64,000 nucleotides of DNA from Microbacterium trichothecenolyticum (GTDB taxonomy: Bacteria > Actinomycetota > Actinomycetes > Actinomycetales > Microbacteriaceae): positions 1,426,001 through 1,490,000 of the forward strand of contig NZ_JAUTBF010000001.1 in assembly GCF_030818955.1 (NCBI RefSeq), in the 5' to 3' direction. Position numbers and translations under genes: made by a program. Below, piece after piece: positions 8,727-19,372 of this stretch (position 1 is the first letter of the stretch; each line of letters starts with the position of its first letter). Below the pieces are notes generated by a model. It worked only from the letters and a program-made list of their open reading frames with translations. It was not told the DNA's origin and ran no database searches.

Positions 8727-10238
8727 ATGGCCGACTACGTCCTCGCCATCGACCAGGGCACGACCTCGACCCGCGCGATGATCTTCGACAAGTCCGGCGG
8801 CGTCGTCGCCGTCGGGCAGAAGGAGCACGAGCAGATCTTCCCCCGCGCCGGGTGGGTCGAGCACGACCCGCTCGAGATCTGGCGCAACACCCAGGAGGTG
8901 ATCGGCCTGGCCCTCGGCCGCGCCGACATCACCCGCCACGACATCGCCGCCGTCGGCATCACCAACCAGCGCGAGACCGCGGTGGTCTGGGACAAGAACA
9001 CCGGCAAGCCCGTCTACAACGCCATCGTGTGGCAGGACACCCGCACCCAGCCGATCGTCGACCGCCTCGCCGACGGCGACCCCGAGCGCTACAAGAGCGT
9101 CGTCGGCCTGCCGCTGGCGACCTACTTCTCGGGAACCAAGATCGTCTGGATCCTCGAGAACGTCGACGGCGCTCGTGAGAAGGCCGAGGCCGGCGACCTG
9201 CTGTTCGGCACGACCGACACGTGGGTGCTGTGGAACCTCACCGGCGGCATCGACGGCGGCGTGCACGCCACCGACGTCACCAACGCCAGCCGCACGCTCT
9301 TCATGGACCTCGAGACGCTCGAGTGGCGCGACGACATCCTGGCCGACTTCGGCGTGCCGCGCTCGATGCTCCCCGAGATCCGCTCCTCCTCCGAGGTCTA
9401 CGGCACGGTCGAGTCCTCCTCGCTGCTGCGCGAGACCCCGATCGCCGGCATCCTGGGCGACCAGCAGGCAGCGACCTTCGGGCAGGCGGCGTTCGACCCG
9501 GGCGAGAGCAAGAACACCTACGGCACGGGCAACTTCCTCATCTTCCAGACGGGTGAAGAGATCGTCCGCTCCAAGAACGGCCTGCTCACCACGCTGGGCT
9601 ACAAGCTCGGCGACCAGCCCGCGCGCTACGCACTCGAGGGCTCGATCGCGGTGACCGGATCGCTCATCCAGTGGCTGCGCGACCAGCTCGGCATCATCTC
9701 CTCGGCCCCCGAGGTCGAGGCGCTGGCCCGCACCGTCGACGACAACGGCGGCGTGTACTTCGTGCCCGCGTTCTCGGGTCTGTTCGCTCCGTACTGGCGT
9801 CCGGACGCCCGCGGCGCGATCGTCGGTATGACCCGCTTCGTCAACAAGGGCCACATCGCCCGTGCCGCGCTCGAGGCGACCGCGTTCCAGACCCGCGAGG
9901 TGCTCGAGGCCGTCAACGCCGACTCGGGTGTCGACCTGACCGAGCTCAAAGTCGACGGCGGCATGACCGCCAACGACGAGCTCATGCAGTTCCAGGCCGA
10001 CATCCTGGGCGTGCCGGTGGTGCGCCCGGTCGTCGCCGAGACCACCGCGCTGGGCGCCGCGTACGCCGCCGGCCTGGCCGTCGGCTTCTGGGACAACCTC
10101 GACGACCTCCGCGCCAACTGGCAGGAGGACAAGCGCTGGGAGCCCGACATGGAATCCGCGGAACGCGACCGCGAGCTGCGCCTGTGGAAGAAGGCCGTCA
10201 CCAAGTCCATGGACTGGGTCGACGACGACGTGCGCTGA
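8727..10238 (+). CDS. glpK: glycerol kinase
   Basis: The protein has 503 residues of the FGGY kinase family. It starts [18 protein letters not shown] (phosphate-1 region) and carries [34 protein letters not shown] and the C-terminal [16 protein letters not shown] signature. It phosphorylates glycerol to glycerol 3-phosphate with ATP. An AAAGGAG ribosome-binding site precedes the ATG. It is the last gene of the glp run and is followed by a clear terminator. The length is normal for GlpK. Confidence 0.97.
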   Translation: MADYVLAIDQGTTSTRAMIFDKSGGVVAVGQKEHEQIFPRAGWVEHDPLEIWRNTQEVIGLALGRADITRHDIAAVGITNQRETAVVWDKNTGKPVYNAIVWQDTRTQPIVDRLADGDPERYKSVVGLPLATYFSGTKIVWILENVDGAREKAEAGDLLFGTTDTWVLWNLTGGIDGGVHATDVTNASRTLFMDLETLEWRDDILADFGVPRSMLPEIRSSSEVYGTVESSSLLRETPIAGILGDQQAATFGQAAFDPGESKNTYGTGNFLIFQTGEEIVRSKNGLLTTLGYKLGDQPARYALEGSIAVTGSLIQWLRDQLGIISSAPEVEALARTVDDNGGVYFVPAFSGLFAPYWRPDARGAIVGMTRFVNKGHIARAALEATAFQTREVLEAVNADSGVDLTELKVDGGMTANDELMQFQADILGVPVVRPVVAETTALGAAYAAGLAVGFWDNLDDLRANWQEDKRWEPDMESAERDRELRLWKKAVTKSMDWVDDDVR

Positions 10239-10249
10239 GCGCCGTGCCC

Positions 10250-10284
10250 CGGAACCCCGTCGGCATCATGCCGACGGGGTTCCG
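10250..10284 (+). terminator. strong terminator after glpK
   Basis: The arms from C10250-GGAACCCCGTCGGCAT to ATGCCGACGGGGTTCC-G10284 pair perfectly around a minimal loop, 11 bases after the glpK stop. TCGTCG follows instead of a U tract, as is usual for hairpin terminators in high-GC actinobacteria. Confidence 0.75.
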
Positions 10285-10316
10285 TCGTCGGAGCTTCTGG
10301 TCCGCCGAGGCCGCAC

Positions 10317-10379
10317 GACTCCTGCGATCTGCCGCGTCACGGGCCGAAACCGTCACCGGAGCGCCGCATTGCAGGAGTT
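10317..10379. repeat. 63-bp imperfect palindrome (possible REP-like element)
   Basis: The left arm (10317-10336) and the right arm (10360-10379) match at about 15 of 20 positions when one is reverse complemented. Both contain the core ACTCCTGC/GCAGGAGT. The 23-base centre is itself partly self-complementary around CCGAAACCG. The element lies between the glpK terminator and the end of the next gene, in otherwise empty DNA. I saw no second copy in this window. Confidence 0.4.
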
Positions 10380-10442
10380 GTGCTCGTCACGCGTCCGCGC
10401 CGCGTCGCGGGAGTCGACGTTCGGGATCCGGATGCCGAGGAC

Positions 10443-10922
10443 TCAGCGCTCCGGCTTCGGGTACGCCGCGCGCACCGGGTCGGACTGCAGGTAGTCCGAG
10501 ACGCCGATCAGCAGGATCGCGAAGAGGATCTGCTCGGTCACCACCCAGAACGGGTACAACCCGGGGATGGCGGCGAGCACGAGGGCGACGATCGGGAAGA
10601 TCCGGCTGAACAACTGCAGCCGGCGGAACGCCCAGTACCACCCCGCGTGTGCGCGCCAGAGGAAGTAGAACAACGTGGTGGTGATGGCCAGCACGACGAG
10701 GCAGCGCATCCAGACGGCGAATCCCACGTCGTCGCCGTTCACCGTCATGACGAAGGCGACGGCGACCGTGGCGACGCCGAGTACGAAGCCGATCGCGAGC
10801 AGGAGCGTGACGGCGCGGAACGCCCGTCGCACACGCGGATCCTCGGATGCGGCGACGCGATGATCGGCCTGGCGTCCGCCGGCGATCCGATCGAGGCCGC
10901 GCAGGGCCGGTTCGAGCTGCAT
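10443..10922 (-). CDS. small membrane protein of unknown function
   Basis: The protein has 159 residues from the ATG at 10922 (MQLEPALRG). After an N-terminal polar part of about 35 residues come about four hydrophobic segments (approximately 37-60, 70-88, 105-120, 125-142), ending in a polar tail (YPKPER). It resembles small uncharacterised integral membrane proteins of Microbacteriaceae. No catalytic motif is visible. It is codirectional with the OsmC gene upstream, 41 bases away, so the two may be cotranscribed. Confidence 0.7.
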   Translation of the reverse strand: MQLEPALRGLDRIAGGRQADHRVAASEDPRVRRAFRAVTLLLAIGFVLGVATVAVAFVMTVNGDDVGFAVWMRCLVVLAITTTLFYFLWRAHAGWYWAFRRLQLFSRIFPIVALVLAAIPGLYPFWVVTEQILFAILLIGVSDYLQSDPVRAAYPKPER

Positions 10923-10963
10923 GCGCTCACTGTACGACGCCGAGGAGCCCCGGCGCACACCGG

Positions 10964-11434
10964 TCAGCCCACGGTGATCTCGGGTTCGTGACGCACGGGG
11001 AAGTTCACGGAGTTGGCGATGAAGCACCATTCCCGCGCCTGCCGGTGCGCGGCACGGGCGGCCTCCACCATCGACTCCTCGGCCACGCGCACCCGCGGGC
11101 GCAGCACCACCTCGATGAACGCCCCGCCGCTGTTTCCGTCTTCCTGCATCGTGCCCGACGCGTCGTCCTCGTACGCGGTGACGACGACACCGGTCGTCAC
11201 GCACGCGTGCAGGTACGACAGCAGGTGGCACTCGCTCAGCGCGGCGAGCAACAGCTCCTCGGGGTTCCACTTGACGGGGTCGCCGCGGAAGGGTTTGTCG
11301 GCGGATGCCGCGATGGCGGGTTTGCCGTCGACCTCGAGCGTCACGGAGCGGTCGTAATCGCGGTAACCGCTCGTGCCACTCCCCCGATCGCCGGTCCAGG
11401 TCGAGCGCAGGCGGTAGTGATGCTCTCCATTCAT
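10964..11434 (-). CDS. OsmC family protein (peroxide-reducing thiol protein)
   Basis: The protein has 156 residues from the ATG at 11434. The two conserved redox cysteines of the OsmC/Ohr fold are Cys69 (ALSECHLLSY) and Cys137 (REWCFIANS), and the dimer-swapped N-terminal strands begin GDRGSGTSGYRDY. Proteins of this family reduce organic hydroperoxides with dithiol electron donors. The spacing and second motif differ from the Ohr branch (compare the gene at 29682), so this one is placed in the OsmC/YhfA-like branch. Confidence 0.85.
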   Translation of the reverse strand: MNGEHHYRLRSTWTGDRGSGTSGYRDYDRSVTLEVDGKPAIAASADKPFRGDPVKWNPEELLLAALSECHLLSYLHACVTTGVVVTAYEDDASGTMQEDGNSGGAFIEVVLRPRVRVAEESMVEAARAAHRQAREWCFIANSVNFPVRHEPEITVG

Positions 11435-11505
11435 GCCCCCAGTCTGCCGTTCCTCGCCGCTCACCGGCCCCCGGCAGCCGAGGTCCGCCGGGATACGATG
11501 GAGGG

Positions 11506-12489
11506 ATGGCCGCAACACCCCCCGCCTCCGTCGAACTCGCCGTCGTCGAACGCAGCGGATTCGTCGAATCCCGCCACCACGGCGTCGCCGTCGTCCTCGC
11601 ACCCGACGGTGCCGAGACCCTGACGCTCGGCGAGGCGACGGCCGCCTTCCTCCCCCGCTCGAGCATGAAGCCCCTGCAGGCGCTGGCCTGCCTGTCGGCC
11701 GGAGCCGACCTCGCGGGCGAGCGCCTGGCGATCTCGATGGCGAGCCACTGCGGCACCGAACGGCACGCCGAGGTGGCCCGTGGCATCCTGCAGTCCGCGG
11801 GTCTGACCGAAGACGATCTGGGCTGCCCCGCGGCCTGGCCGAGTGACACCGCCGCGCGCGACGAGCTCGTACGAGACCACGGCACGCCCTCACCGCTGCG
11901 TATGAACTGCTCCGGCAAGCATGCCGCGATGCTTCTGACGTGCGTCTCGAACGGCTGGCCCACCGCGGGTTACCTCGACCCGCAGCACCCGCTGCAGGTC
12001 CACATCCGCGAGGTGATCGAGCGCCTCGTGGGCGAGCGCATGACGACGACCGCGATCGACGGGTGCGGTGCCCCCGTCTACGCGATGAGCCTCGTCGGTC
12101 TCGCCCGGGCCATCCAGCGCATCGCGACGTCGTCGGAGCGTTCCCCCTTCGCCCTGCATCGCAGCGCCGGCACTCTCGTGCGCGCCGTGAAGGAGCACGC
12201 GTGGACGATCGACGGACCCGGTCGCCCCGACACGGTCGTGATCGAGCGCCTCGGAGTGTTCTCCAAGATGGGCGCAGAGGGCGTCCAGGTCATGACGGCT
12301 CCCGACGGGACGACCGTCGCGCTGAAGATGCTCGACGGTTCGAACCGTGCCGGCCACGCTGTCGCACTCCGCCTGCTCGAGCGCGCCGGCGCTCTGACGG
12401 CCGAGGCGGTCGCCGACACTCTGGCGCTGCTGCCGTTGAGCGTCTCGGGCGCCGGGCGCGAGGTCGGCGCCATCCGCTGCGCGGTCTGA
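11506..12489 (+). CDS. asparaginase (Asparaginase_II family)
   Basis: The protein has 327 residues from the ATG at 11506, with GGAGGG just upstream. It matches the thermolabile/Rhizobium-type asparaginase family rather than the E. coli type: FLPRSSMKPLQ near residue 45, MASHCGTERH, PLRMNCSGKHAAML and IDGCGAPVYA. It would hydrolyse L-asparagine to aspartate and ammonia in the cytoplasm; the signal-less N-terminus fits this. It converges on an amino-acid permease gene, a plausible uptake partner. Confidence 0.88.
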   Translation: MAATPPASVELAVVERSGFVESRHHGVAVVLAPDGAETLTLGEATAAFLPRSSMKPLQALACLSAGADLAGERLAISMASHCGTERHAEVARGILQSAGLTEDDLGCPAAWPSDTAARDELVRDHGTPSPLRMNCSGKHAAMLLTCVSNGWPTAGYLDPQHPLQVHIREVIERLVGERMTTTAIDGCGAPVYAMSLVGLARAIQRIATSSERSPFALHRSAGTLVRAVKEHAWTIDGPGRPDTVVIERLGVFSKMGAEGVQVMTAPDGTTVALKMLDGSNRAGHAVALRLLERAGALTAEAVADTLALLPLSVSGAGREVGAIRCAV

Positions 12490-12538
12490 CGCGAACCGCC
12501 ACCGAGAACGCCGACGCGGCGTCTGCGACGGGTCCCCC

Positions 12539-14059
12539 TCAGATGCCCCCGTCGACCGAGCGCGGGTACGCGATCGGCTCCTCGGGGACGAGCACCTCGG
12601 TGTCGCGGTTGAGGCTCTCGCCCCGGAAGAACGCCTTCGCCGCGGGGAAGAGGTACCACAGGAGCATCAGCACGACGCCGAACGCGAGCGAGCCGATGCC
12701 GAGCACGAACGTGCCCCCGACGCCCAGGAGTTCACTGTTGCCGTAGTCGACGGCGAACATGTCGATCGCCGACTGGACGAACGCGTAGGTCAGCATCAAC
12801 GCTCCCAACAGGGGCAGGATGCCGCGATAGACCAGGTTCTTACCCGATGTGAACAGGTCGCGGCGGAAGTACCACACGCATGCGTACCCGGTCATGGCGT
12901 AATAGAACGCGATCGCAAGGCCCAGCGAGGCGATGGAGTCCTGCAGGATGTCGTCGCTGATCAGCGTCATCCCGATGTAATACAGGCTCGCCACCACGCC
13001 CATGACGACGGTCGAGAACGACGGCGTCTGGAATCGCGGGTGCACCGTGGAGAAGCGCTGGGGCAGGGCCTTGTACGCGGCCATCGCGAGGGTGCCTCGA
13101 GCCGTGGGCAGGATGGTGGTCTGCGTCGACGACACCGCCGAGATGATCACGGCCAGCACGAGGAGCCAGCCGAACGGCCCGAAGAGTCCGTCTTTGAGGG
13201 CCAGGAAGACGTCGTCGACGTTGGAGATGGCTCCCTCTTCGCCCACCCCGGCGTACATCATCGCGGCGATGGTCACGGCGACGTAGGTGCCGAGCAGGAT
13301 CACCGTCGTCAACAGCGCGGCTCGCCCCGGAATGCGTGTGGGATCCTTGGTCTCCTCGTTCAGGGCGAGGCAGGTGTCCCAGCCCCAGTAGATGAACAGC
13401 GCGAGCAGCACCGCTTCGGTGAACCCGGCGCGGTCCTCGAAGCCGAACGGGTTCAGCCACTGCAGGTCGAACGGGGTCGGGTTCGGGGCGGTGCCGTCGA
13501 AGAACTTCCACAGCGCCAGCACGACGAACAGCACCAGCACCAGGTACTGCACCCCGAGCAGGACGTTCTGGATCCGCTCGCCGATCTCGACGCCGCGGTA
13601 GCTGACGTAGGTCATCACCGCGATGAAGAAGACGCCCGTCGCGGTCACGAGCGGCACGTTCTCGGCGAGAGATCCGTCCCCCACGAGCGTCCACACGTAA
13701 ATCCCCGCGATCTGCGCGAGATTGGCGAGCACCACGGTGCCGGCCACGGCGACACCCCAGCCGCCCATCCAGCCCACCCAGGGTCCGAAAGCCTTCGTCG
13801 ACCATGTGAAGGTGGTGCCGCAGTCGGGCACGTCGTTGTTCAACTCGCGGTAGGCGAAAGCGATGAGCAGCATCGGAATGAAGGCGATGATGAAGGCGAT
13901 CGGGGCCGAACCGCCGACCGCGGCGACGACGAAACCGAGTGTGGCGACGAGGGAGTAGACGGGGGCGGTGGATGCCAGTCCGATGACGGTCGAACCCCAG
14001 AGTCCGAGCGTTCCGCTGGCCAATCCCTTGCCCGCGGTCCGTTCGGGTGCGGAGGTCAT
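12539..14059 (-). CDS. APC-family amino acid permease
   Basis: The protein has 506 residues from the ATG at 14059 (MTSAPERTAG); an in-frame ATG 36 bases upstream is less likely. It has about twelve transmembrane helices. The first contains GLWGSTVIGLASTAPVYS and the third AYRELNNDVPDCGTTFTW, the pattern of the amino acid-polyamine-organocation family. A short charged C-terminus ends with YPRSVDGGI. The substrate cannot be read from sequence. The convergent asparaginase gene makes asparagine or a related amino acid possible. Confidence 0.87.
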   Translation of the reverse strand: MTSAPERTAGKGLASGTLGLWGSTVIGLASTAPVYSLVATLGFVVAAVGGSAPIAFIIAFIPMLLIAFAYRELNNDVPDCGTTFTWSTKAFGPWVGWMGGWGVAVAGTVVLANLAQIAGIYVWTLVGDGSLAENVPLVTATGVFFIAVMTYVSYRGVEIGERIQNVLLGVQYLVLVLFVVLALWKFFDGTAPNPTPFDLQWLNPFGFEDRAGFTEAVLLALFIYWGWDTCLALNEETKDPTRIPGRAALLTTVILLGTYVAVTIAAMMYAGVGEEGAISNVDDVFLALKDGLFGPFGWLLVLAVIISAVSSTQTTILPTARGTLAMAAYKALPQRFSTVHPRFQTPSFSTVVMGVVASLYYIGMTLISDDILQDSIASLGLAIAFYYAMTGYACVWYFRRDLFTSGKNLVYRGILPLLGALMLTYAFVQSAIDMFAVDYGNSELLGVGGTFVLGIGSLAFGVVLMLLWYLFPAAKAFFRGESLNRDTEVLVPEEPIAYPRSVDGGI

Positions 14060-14105
14060 GTGCCGAACGTAGAATCCGCGGGTCGCCGCGGTCAAGAAGA
14101 GATTC

Positions 14106-14879
14106 TCAGGCGGAGTGGCGAGCGACGTCGAGGACGACGATCGTGATGTTGTCGCGGCCGCCGTTCTCGAGAGCGGCCGCCATCATGGCCTCGACCGCGG
14201 CGGCCGGGTCGGCGTTGGCTTCGAGGAAGTGACGGATACCGAAGTCGGTGAGTTCCTTGGTGAGGCCGTCGGAGCAGATCACGAACCGGTCGCCGTCGAC
14301 CACGTCGAGGCGAAGGTAGTCGGGCTTGACGCTGTCGCTCGGTCCGACGGCGCGCGTGATCACGTTGCCGTACGGGTGGTTCTCGGCCTCTTCGGGGCTG
14401 AGACGGCCGGCGGCGATGAGCTCTTGCACCACCGAGTGATCCGTCGTCACCTGAACGATCTCGTCGTCGCGCAGCAGGTAGACACGCGAGTCGCCGATGT
14501 TCAACGTCACCCAGTGCGGCTCATCGGTATGCGTCTCGAGGTACAGACCCGTGAGAGTCGTCCCCGTGCCCTCGTCGGTGGTCTCGGGGTGGGCCACGAT
14601 GTCTTTGACCGCGCGCGACAGGGCCTTCTCGATGGTCTTCGACGACACCGAGCCACCGGCCACCACGGCACGCAGACGCTCGACCGTGCTCGCGCTGGCA
14701 ATCTCGCCACCCAGGTGTCCGCCCATGCCGTCGGCGACGACGAAGAGCGGGTAGTCGGCGAGCACGGCGTCTTGATTGACCTCGCGACGGCGACCCGTGT
14801 CGGTGCTCGCCGCCCACGACAACTCGATGTCGCCCGCGCCGAGCGGAACGGTACGCGTGTGGGTGGTCACCTCGGGCAC
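14106..14879 (-). CDS. PP2C-family protein serine/threonine phosphatase
   Basis: The protein has 257 residues from a GTG at 14879, chosen because GGAGGA lies eight bases upstream; an ATG 45 bases further out has no such site. It has the metal-binding motifs of bacterial PP2C enzymes: VNQDAV (Asp37), VADGMGGHLGG (Asp50), NIGDSRVYLL, VICSDGLTKEL and GGRDNITIVV. It is soluble, with no membrane segment, unlike the PstP type. It would reverse phosphorylation by Hanks-type kinases such as the one at 62265. It is codirectional with the permease gene. Confidence 0.93.
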   Translation of the reverse strand: MPEVTTHTRTVPLGAGDIELSWAASTDTGRRREVNQDAVLADYPLFVVADGMGGHLGGEIASASTVERLRAVVAGGSVSSKTIEKALSRAVKDIVAHPETTDEGTGTTLTGLYLETHTDEPHWVTLNIGDSRVYLLRDDEIVQVTTDHSVVQELIAAGRLSPEEAENHPYGNVITRAVGPSDSVKPDYLRLDVVDGDRFVICSDGLTKELTDFGIRHFLEANADPAAAVEAMMAAALENGGRDNITIVVLDVARHSA

Positions 14880-14979
14880 GAAAGATCCTCCGGTTGGCCG
14901 ACAGCTGCGCCGGCGGGTCTGCACGGCCCTGTCATCCTAGTCGACCTGCGCCCCCCGCCCGGGGACGCGCCGCGCGGGG

Positions 14980-15960
14980 TCATCCCGCTGCCGGATCGGC
15001 GGGGAGGGCGAAGATCGCGTCGATCTCGGCGATGTCCGCGGCATCCGGGGTCCAGGCCGTCGCCGCCGCGGCGTTCGCGCGCACCTGCTCGGGGCTCGTC
15101 GCTCCGGCGATGACGCTCGACACGTGCGGGTTCGCGAGGAACCAGGCGAACGTCGCCTCGAGCATGCTGATGCCCCGGGCGTCGCAGAACGCGCGGTACC
15201 GCTCGAGGGCGTCCCACGGCGCGTCGCGCCACAGGTGCGGGCGCTGGCGCATGATGCGGCTTCCCTCGGGCCCGCCCTCGCGGGTGAATTTGCCCGTCAG
15301 CAGACCGTTGTGCAGCGGGAAGAACGGCAGCAGGCCGAGTCCGAACCGTGCGGCCGCGGGGATCACCTCCCGCTCCGCGGCGCGCGCGAGCAGGCTGTAC
15401 TGGTTCTGGGTCGACACGAAGCGCACACCGGATGCCGCATACTCGGCCTCGGCGATCTGCCAGCCCGTGAAGTTGGAGTGGCCGATGTAGCGCACCTTGC
15501 CCTCGCGCACGAGGTCGGTGAGAGCGTCGAGGGTCTCGTCGATCGGCGTGGAGGGGTCGGGAGTGTGCAACTGGTAGAGGTCGATCCAGTCGGTACGCAG
15601 ACGCCGTAGCGAGCCTTCGACCGCCCGTCGGATGTGCGCGCGCGAGCCTTTCGCGCCGCCCGGCAGGGCGGGAGCGAGGTCGGCGTGACCGAACTTGGTC
15701 GCCACGACGACCCGATCGCGCCGGCCCTCCAACGCCTCGCCCATGAGCGTCTCGGACAGGCCGAACTCGCGACCGTACACATCTGCGGTGTCGAGGAAGG
15801 TCACGCCGACATCGATCGCGGCGTCGAGCACCGCACGGGTGCCGGCGATCGTCTCGGTCGCGGTTCCGGCCCGACCGAAGTTGTTGCAGCCGAGGCCGAC
15901 GGCAGAGACGCGGAGGCCGGAGCGGCCGACGGGACGAAGGGGAAGAGCGGGGGACGTCAT
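14980..15960 (-). CDS. aldo/keto reductase
   Basis: The protein has 326 residues with the AKR (beta/alpha)8 barrel. The catalytic tetrad is visible as Asp57 and Tyr62 (LDTADVYG), Lys89 (VATKFG) and the His in LYQLHTPD. The C-terminal NADPH-binding part includes SVIAGATSPEQV. These enzymes reduce aldehydes or ketones with NADPH; the substrate is unknown. The gene stands alone, with a hairpin immediately upstream that belongs to the next gene. Confidence 0.92.
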   Translation of the reverse strand: MTSPALPLRPVGRSGLRVSAVGLGCNNFGRAGTATETIAGTRAVLDAAIDVGVTFLDTADVYGREFGLSETLMGEALEGRRDRVVVATKFGHADLAPALPGGAKGSRAHIRRAVEGSLRRLRTDWIDLYQLHTPDPSTPIDETLDALTDLVREGKVRYIGHSNFTGWQIAEAEYAASGVRFVSTQNQYSLLARAAEREVIPAAARFGLGLLPFFPLHNGLLTGKFTREGGPEGSRIMRQRPHLWRDAPWDALERYRAFCDARGISMLEATFAWFLANPHVSSVIAGATSPEQVRANAAAATAWTPDAADIAEIDAIFALPADPAAG

Positions 15961-15981
15961 CCCCCCACGCTAACCCCGACC

Positions 15982-16024
15982 GACACGACGGGCTCCCCGC
16001 GTCAGCGGGAAGCCCCGTCGTGTC
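15982..16024 (-). terminator. terminator hairpin of the membrane-protein gene at 16023
   Basis: GACACGACGGG (15982-15992) pairs with CCCGTCGTGTC (16014-16024), and an inner CCCGC/GCGGG stem extends the pairing. The structure overlaps the stop codon of the gene to its right and ends 22 bases before the start of the aldo/keto reductase gene, so the two genes are probably separate transcripts. Confidence 0.65.
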
Positions 16025-16709
16025 AGACCTGCGGACCGGCCGGGGGTGGAGGGGTGGGACCGCCGGACGGCGGAGCCGCCGGGGGCGCGTAGCCCGGCGC
16101 AGGCGGAGCCGCCGGGGGCGCGTAGCCCGGCGCAGGCGGCGCGTCGGCACCGTACCCGGCGGAGGGGGCGGCGACGTTCTGCGCGGGCTGGGCGGGGATG
16201 CCCTCCCAGAAGGTCTTATCGGCGAGGAAAGAGGAGGCCCAGGGCGACGGCGATGCCGCGGCGGGATTCCAGCGGTTGCCGCTGAACGCGAGAATGCCGA
16301 GCCAGATCCACATGCCAAGGCTGCCGAGGATGTACAGAAACAGAATCGGCCAGTCGCGACCGAACTTCGCGTTGATCCTCACCGAGGCCATGATCACCAG
16401 GACGAACATCGCCGGCACGGCGAGGAAGTTGACGATCGGGATGACCCACGCGACGATCACGAACACGATGGCCCACGGCGTGATGTCGCCGAGCTTGGCG
16501 AAGACCATGACGTTGTAGACCGGCACCCACGCACGCCACTTGCCCTCGACGCCGGCCTGCTCGAAGACCTTCATGAGCAGGAAGGAACCGATGAGGTATC
16601 CGGCGAGGGACAGGACAACCGCGAACACGAAGAAGACCACCCCGAACACGGCCTCGGCCCCCGTCGTCGTCCCGTATTCCGAGTAAGTGAAACTACTGAT
16701 GATATGCAC
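16023..16709 (-). CDS. DUF5684-like membrane protein with proline-rich tail
   Basis: The protein has 228 residues from a GTG at 16709 (VHIISSFTYSEYG), which follows GAGAGGATCGAC. It has four transmembrane helices in the first 160 residues, with the pattern VEGKWRAWVPVYNVMVFAKL between helices 1 and 2. This pattern is seen in DUF5684-type proteins of signal peptidase-like or exoprotein-annotated clusters. The tail from about 185 is Pro/Ala/Gly-rich with APGYAPPAAPP repeated. The function is unknown. Confidence 0.75.
   Translation of the reverse strand: MHIISSFTYSEYGTTTGAEAVFGVVFFVFAVVLSLAGYLIGSFLLMKVFEQAGVEGKWRAWVPVYNVMVFAKLGDITPWAIVFVIVAWVIPIVNFLAVPAMFVLVIMASVRINAKFGRDWPILFLYILGSLGMWIWLGILAFSGNRWNPAAASPSPWASSFLADKTFWEGIPAQPAQNVAAPSAGYGADAPPAPGYAPPAAPPAPGYAPPAAPPSGGPTPPPPAGPQV
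16072..16137. repeat. two tandem 33-bp repeats in the tail of the membrane-protein gene
   Basis: The 33-base unit at 16072-16104 is repeated exactly at 16105-16137. It encodes an 11-residue unit (PAPGYAPPAAP) in the cytoplasmic or surface tail. Being in frame, copy-number change would alter tail length without breaking the gene. Confidence 0.85.
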
Positions 16710-16819
16710 GTCGATCCTCTCGAACGGACCGCCCGCGAACGCGCGCCCCGGCGGGTATCTCCCGTGGGACACATGCTAGCGAGCCTGAGTGTTCGCTGAC
16801 AGCCCCGCGCTCGGAGGGG

Positions 16820-17569
16820 TCAGACGACGAGGTGGAGCTCTTCCCGCACGCCCGGACGAAGCACCCACCCGGTCGTCGCCGCCCACTCCTCGAAGTCTCG
16901 CCGTGTCGCGACACGGCGCCCCGATGTGGCGAGGGCGCGCACGAGGTCTCCCTTGGCGTGCTTGTTGAAGTGATTGAGCGCGCGTACCACTCCCCCCTCA
17001 CCCTCGGTCACCACCCGCACGTAGGCGGCGTCCACCGACGCGGGCACGGGGCCCAGCGCCGCGTAGGCCTCGGAACGGAGGTCGAGCACGAAGGCGGGCG
17101 CCAGCTCGACGAACGCAGCCGTCACGGCATCCGCCCACACGCGCCGCAGTGCGGGCAGGCCGGGAATCGACGTGCCCGCCGCCAGGCGATACGCGGGAAT
17201 GCCGTCGAGCGCACCGATCGGTCCGAACGGCGCCGAGTGGATGACGACGTGCTCCCCCAGCCATGAACGTGCGGCGGCGTCGAGGCTGCCGGCATCCAAC
17301 GCATCGAAGAGGACGCCCGTGTAGCGATCGATCGCGGGCATCGTCGGTGCGCAGCGCAGGGCTGCGTTGTCGGCGATCTCGTGCCGACGCTTCGCACTGA
17401 GCTTGAGCACCCGCGCCGCTTCGTCCTCGTGCGACGACAGCGCGACGAGCGCATCGACGACCGCCTCGCGCTGCGGTCGCAACGTCGGCACTGTCAACGC
17501 TGCGACATCCAGCGGCGGACCGTCGCCGCCGGGACGTTTGGTCTCGGAAGGAGGAAGAAGGACCAGCAT
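16820..17569 (-). CDS. yaaA: peroxide stress protein YaaA (DUF328/UPF0246)
   Basis: The protein has 249 residues. It starts MLVLLPPSETKRPGG, the family signature, and has DRYTGVLFDALD, VIHSAPFGPIGALDGIPAYR and LNHFNKHAKGDLVR, which are typical of YaaA. In E. coli YaaA lowers free iron and DNA damage during peroxide stress and binds DNA. Actinobacterial members are slightly shorter. The gene lies after the end of the ATP synthase operon, separated from atpC by a strong terminator. Confidence 0.9.
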   Translation of the reverse strand: MLVLLPPSETKRPGGDGPPLDVAALTVPTLRPQREAVVDALVALSSHEDEAARVLKLSAKRRHEIADNAALRCAPTMPAIDRYTGVLFDALDAGSLDAAARSWLGEHVVIHSAPFGPIGALDGIPAYRLAAGTSIPGLPALRRVWADAVTAAFVELAPAFVLDLRSEAYAALGPVPASVDAAYVRVVTEGEGGVVRALNHFNKHAKGDLVRALATSGRRVATRRDFEEWAATTGWVLRPGVREELHLVV

Positions 17570-17588
17570 CGATGTCTTTCGGGGAAAG

Positions 17589-17630
17589 CACGACGCGCGC
17601 CTCCCGGAGGACCGGGGGGCGCGCGTCGTG
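17589..17630 (-). terminator. terminator between yaaA and atpC
   Basis: CACGACGCGCGCC (17589-17601) pairs perfectly with GGCGCGCGTCGTG (17618-17630), and an inner CCCGG/CCGGG extends the stem. In the leftward direction it is followed by CTTTCC. Its position 11 bases past the yaaA start side and just downstream of the atpC stop makes it the end of the atp operon. Confidence 0.8.
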
Positions 17631-17640
17631 AAGAAGGCCG

Positions 17641-17901
17641 TCAGGAGACGAGGGCGGCGTTACCGGCGACGATGGTGAGCTCGTCGTCGGCCATCGACAG
17701 GAAGCCGTCTCGGGCGTTGGCCAGGATCTTCGTGCCGTCGGTGCGCGTGATGCGCACCTCACCCTGCGCGAGGATCGCGAGCACCGGCTCGTGTCCCTGC
17801 ATGAAGCCGATCTCGCCCTCGACCGTCTTGGCCACGACGAGGGAGGCCTCCCCCGTCCACACCTCGGCGTCGGCCGAGACCAGGCTCACACGCAGCGACA
17901 T
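17641..17901 (-). CDS. atpC: F1Fo ATP synthase epsilon subunit
   Basis: The protein has 86 residues. It has only the N-terminal beta-sandwich domain of the epsilon subunit (LRVSLVSADAEVWTGEAS, GEIGFMQGHEPVLAIL). The C-terminal helical hairpin that inhibits hydrolysis in E. coli is largely absent, as in many Microbacteriaceae. It joins the rotor to the c-ring. Its ATG is one base from the atpD stop, and it is the last gene of the operon. Confidence 0.95.
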   Translation of the reverse strand: MSLRVSLVSADAEVWTGEASLVVAKTVEGEIGFMQGHEPVLAILAQGEVRITRTDGTKILANARDGFLSMADDELTIVAGNAALVS

Positions 17902-17902
17902 G

Positions 17903-19372
<1,470 letters not shown>

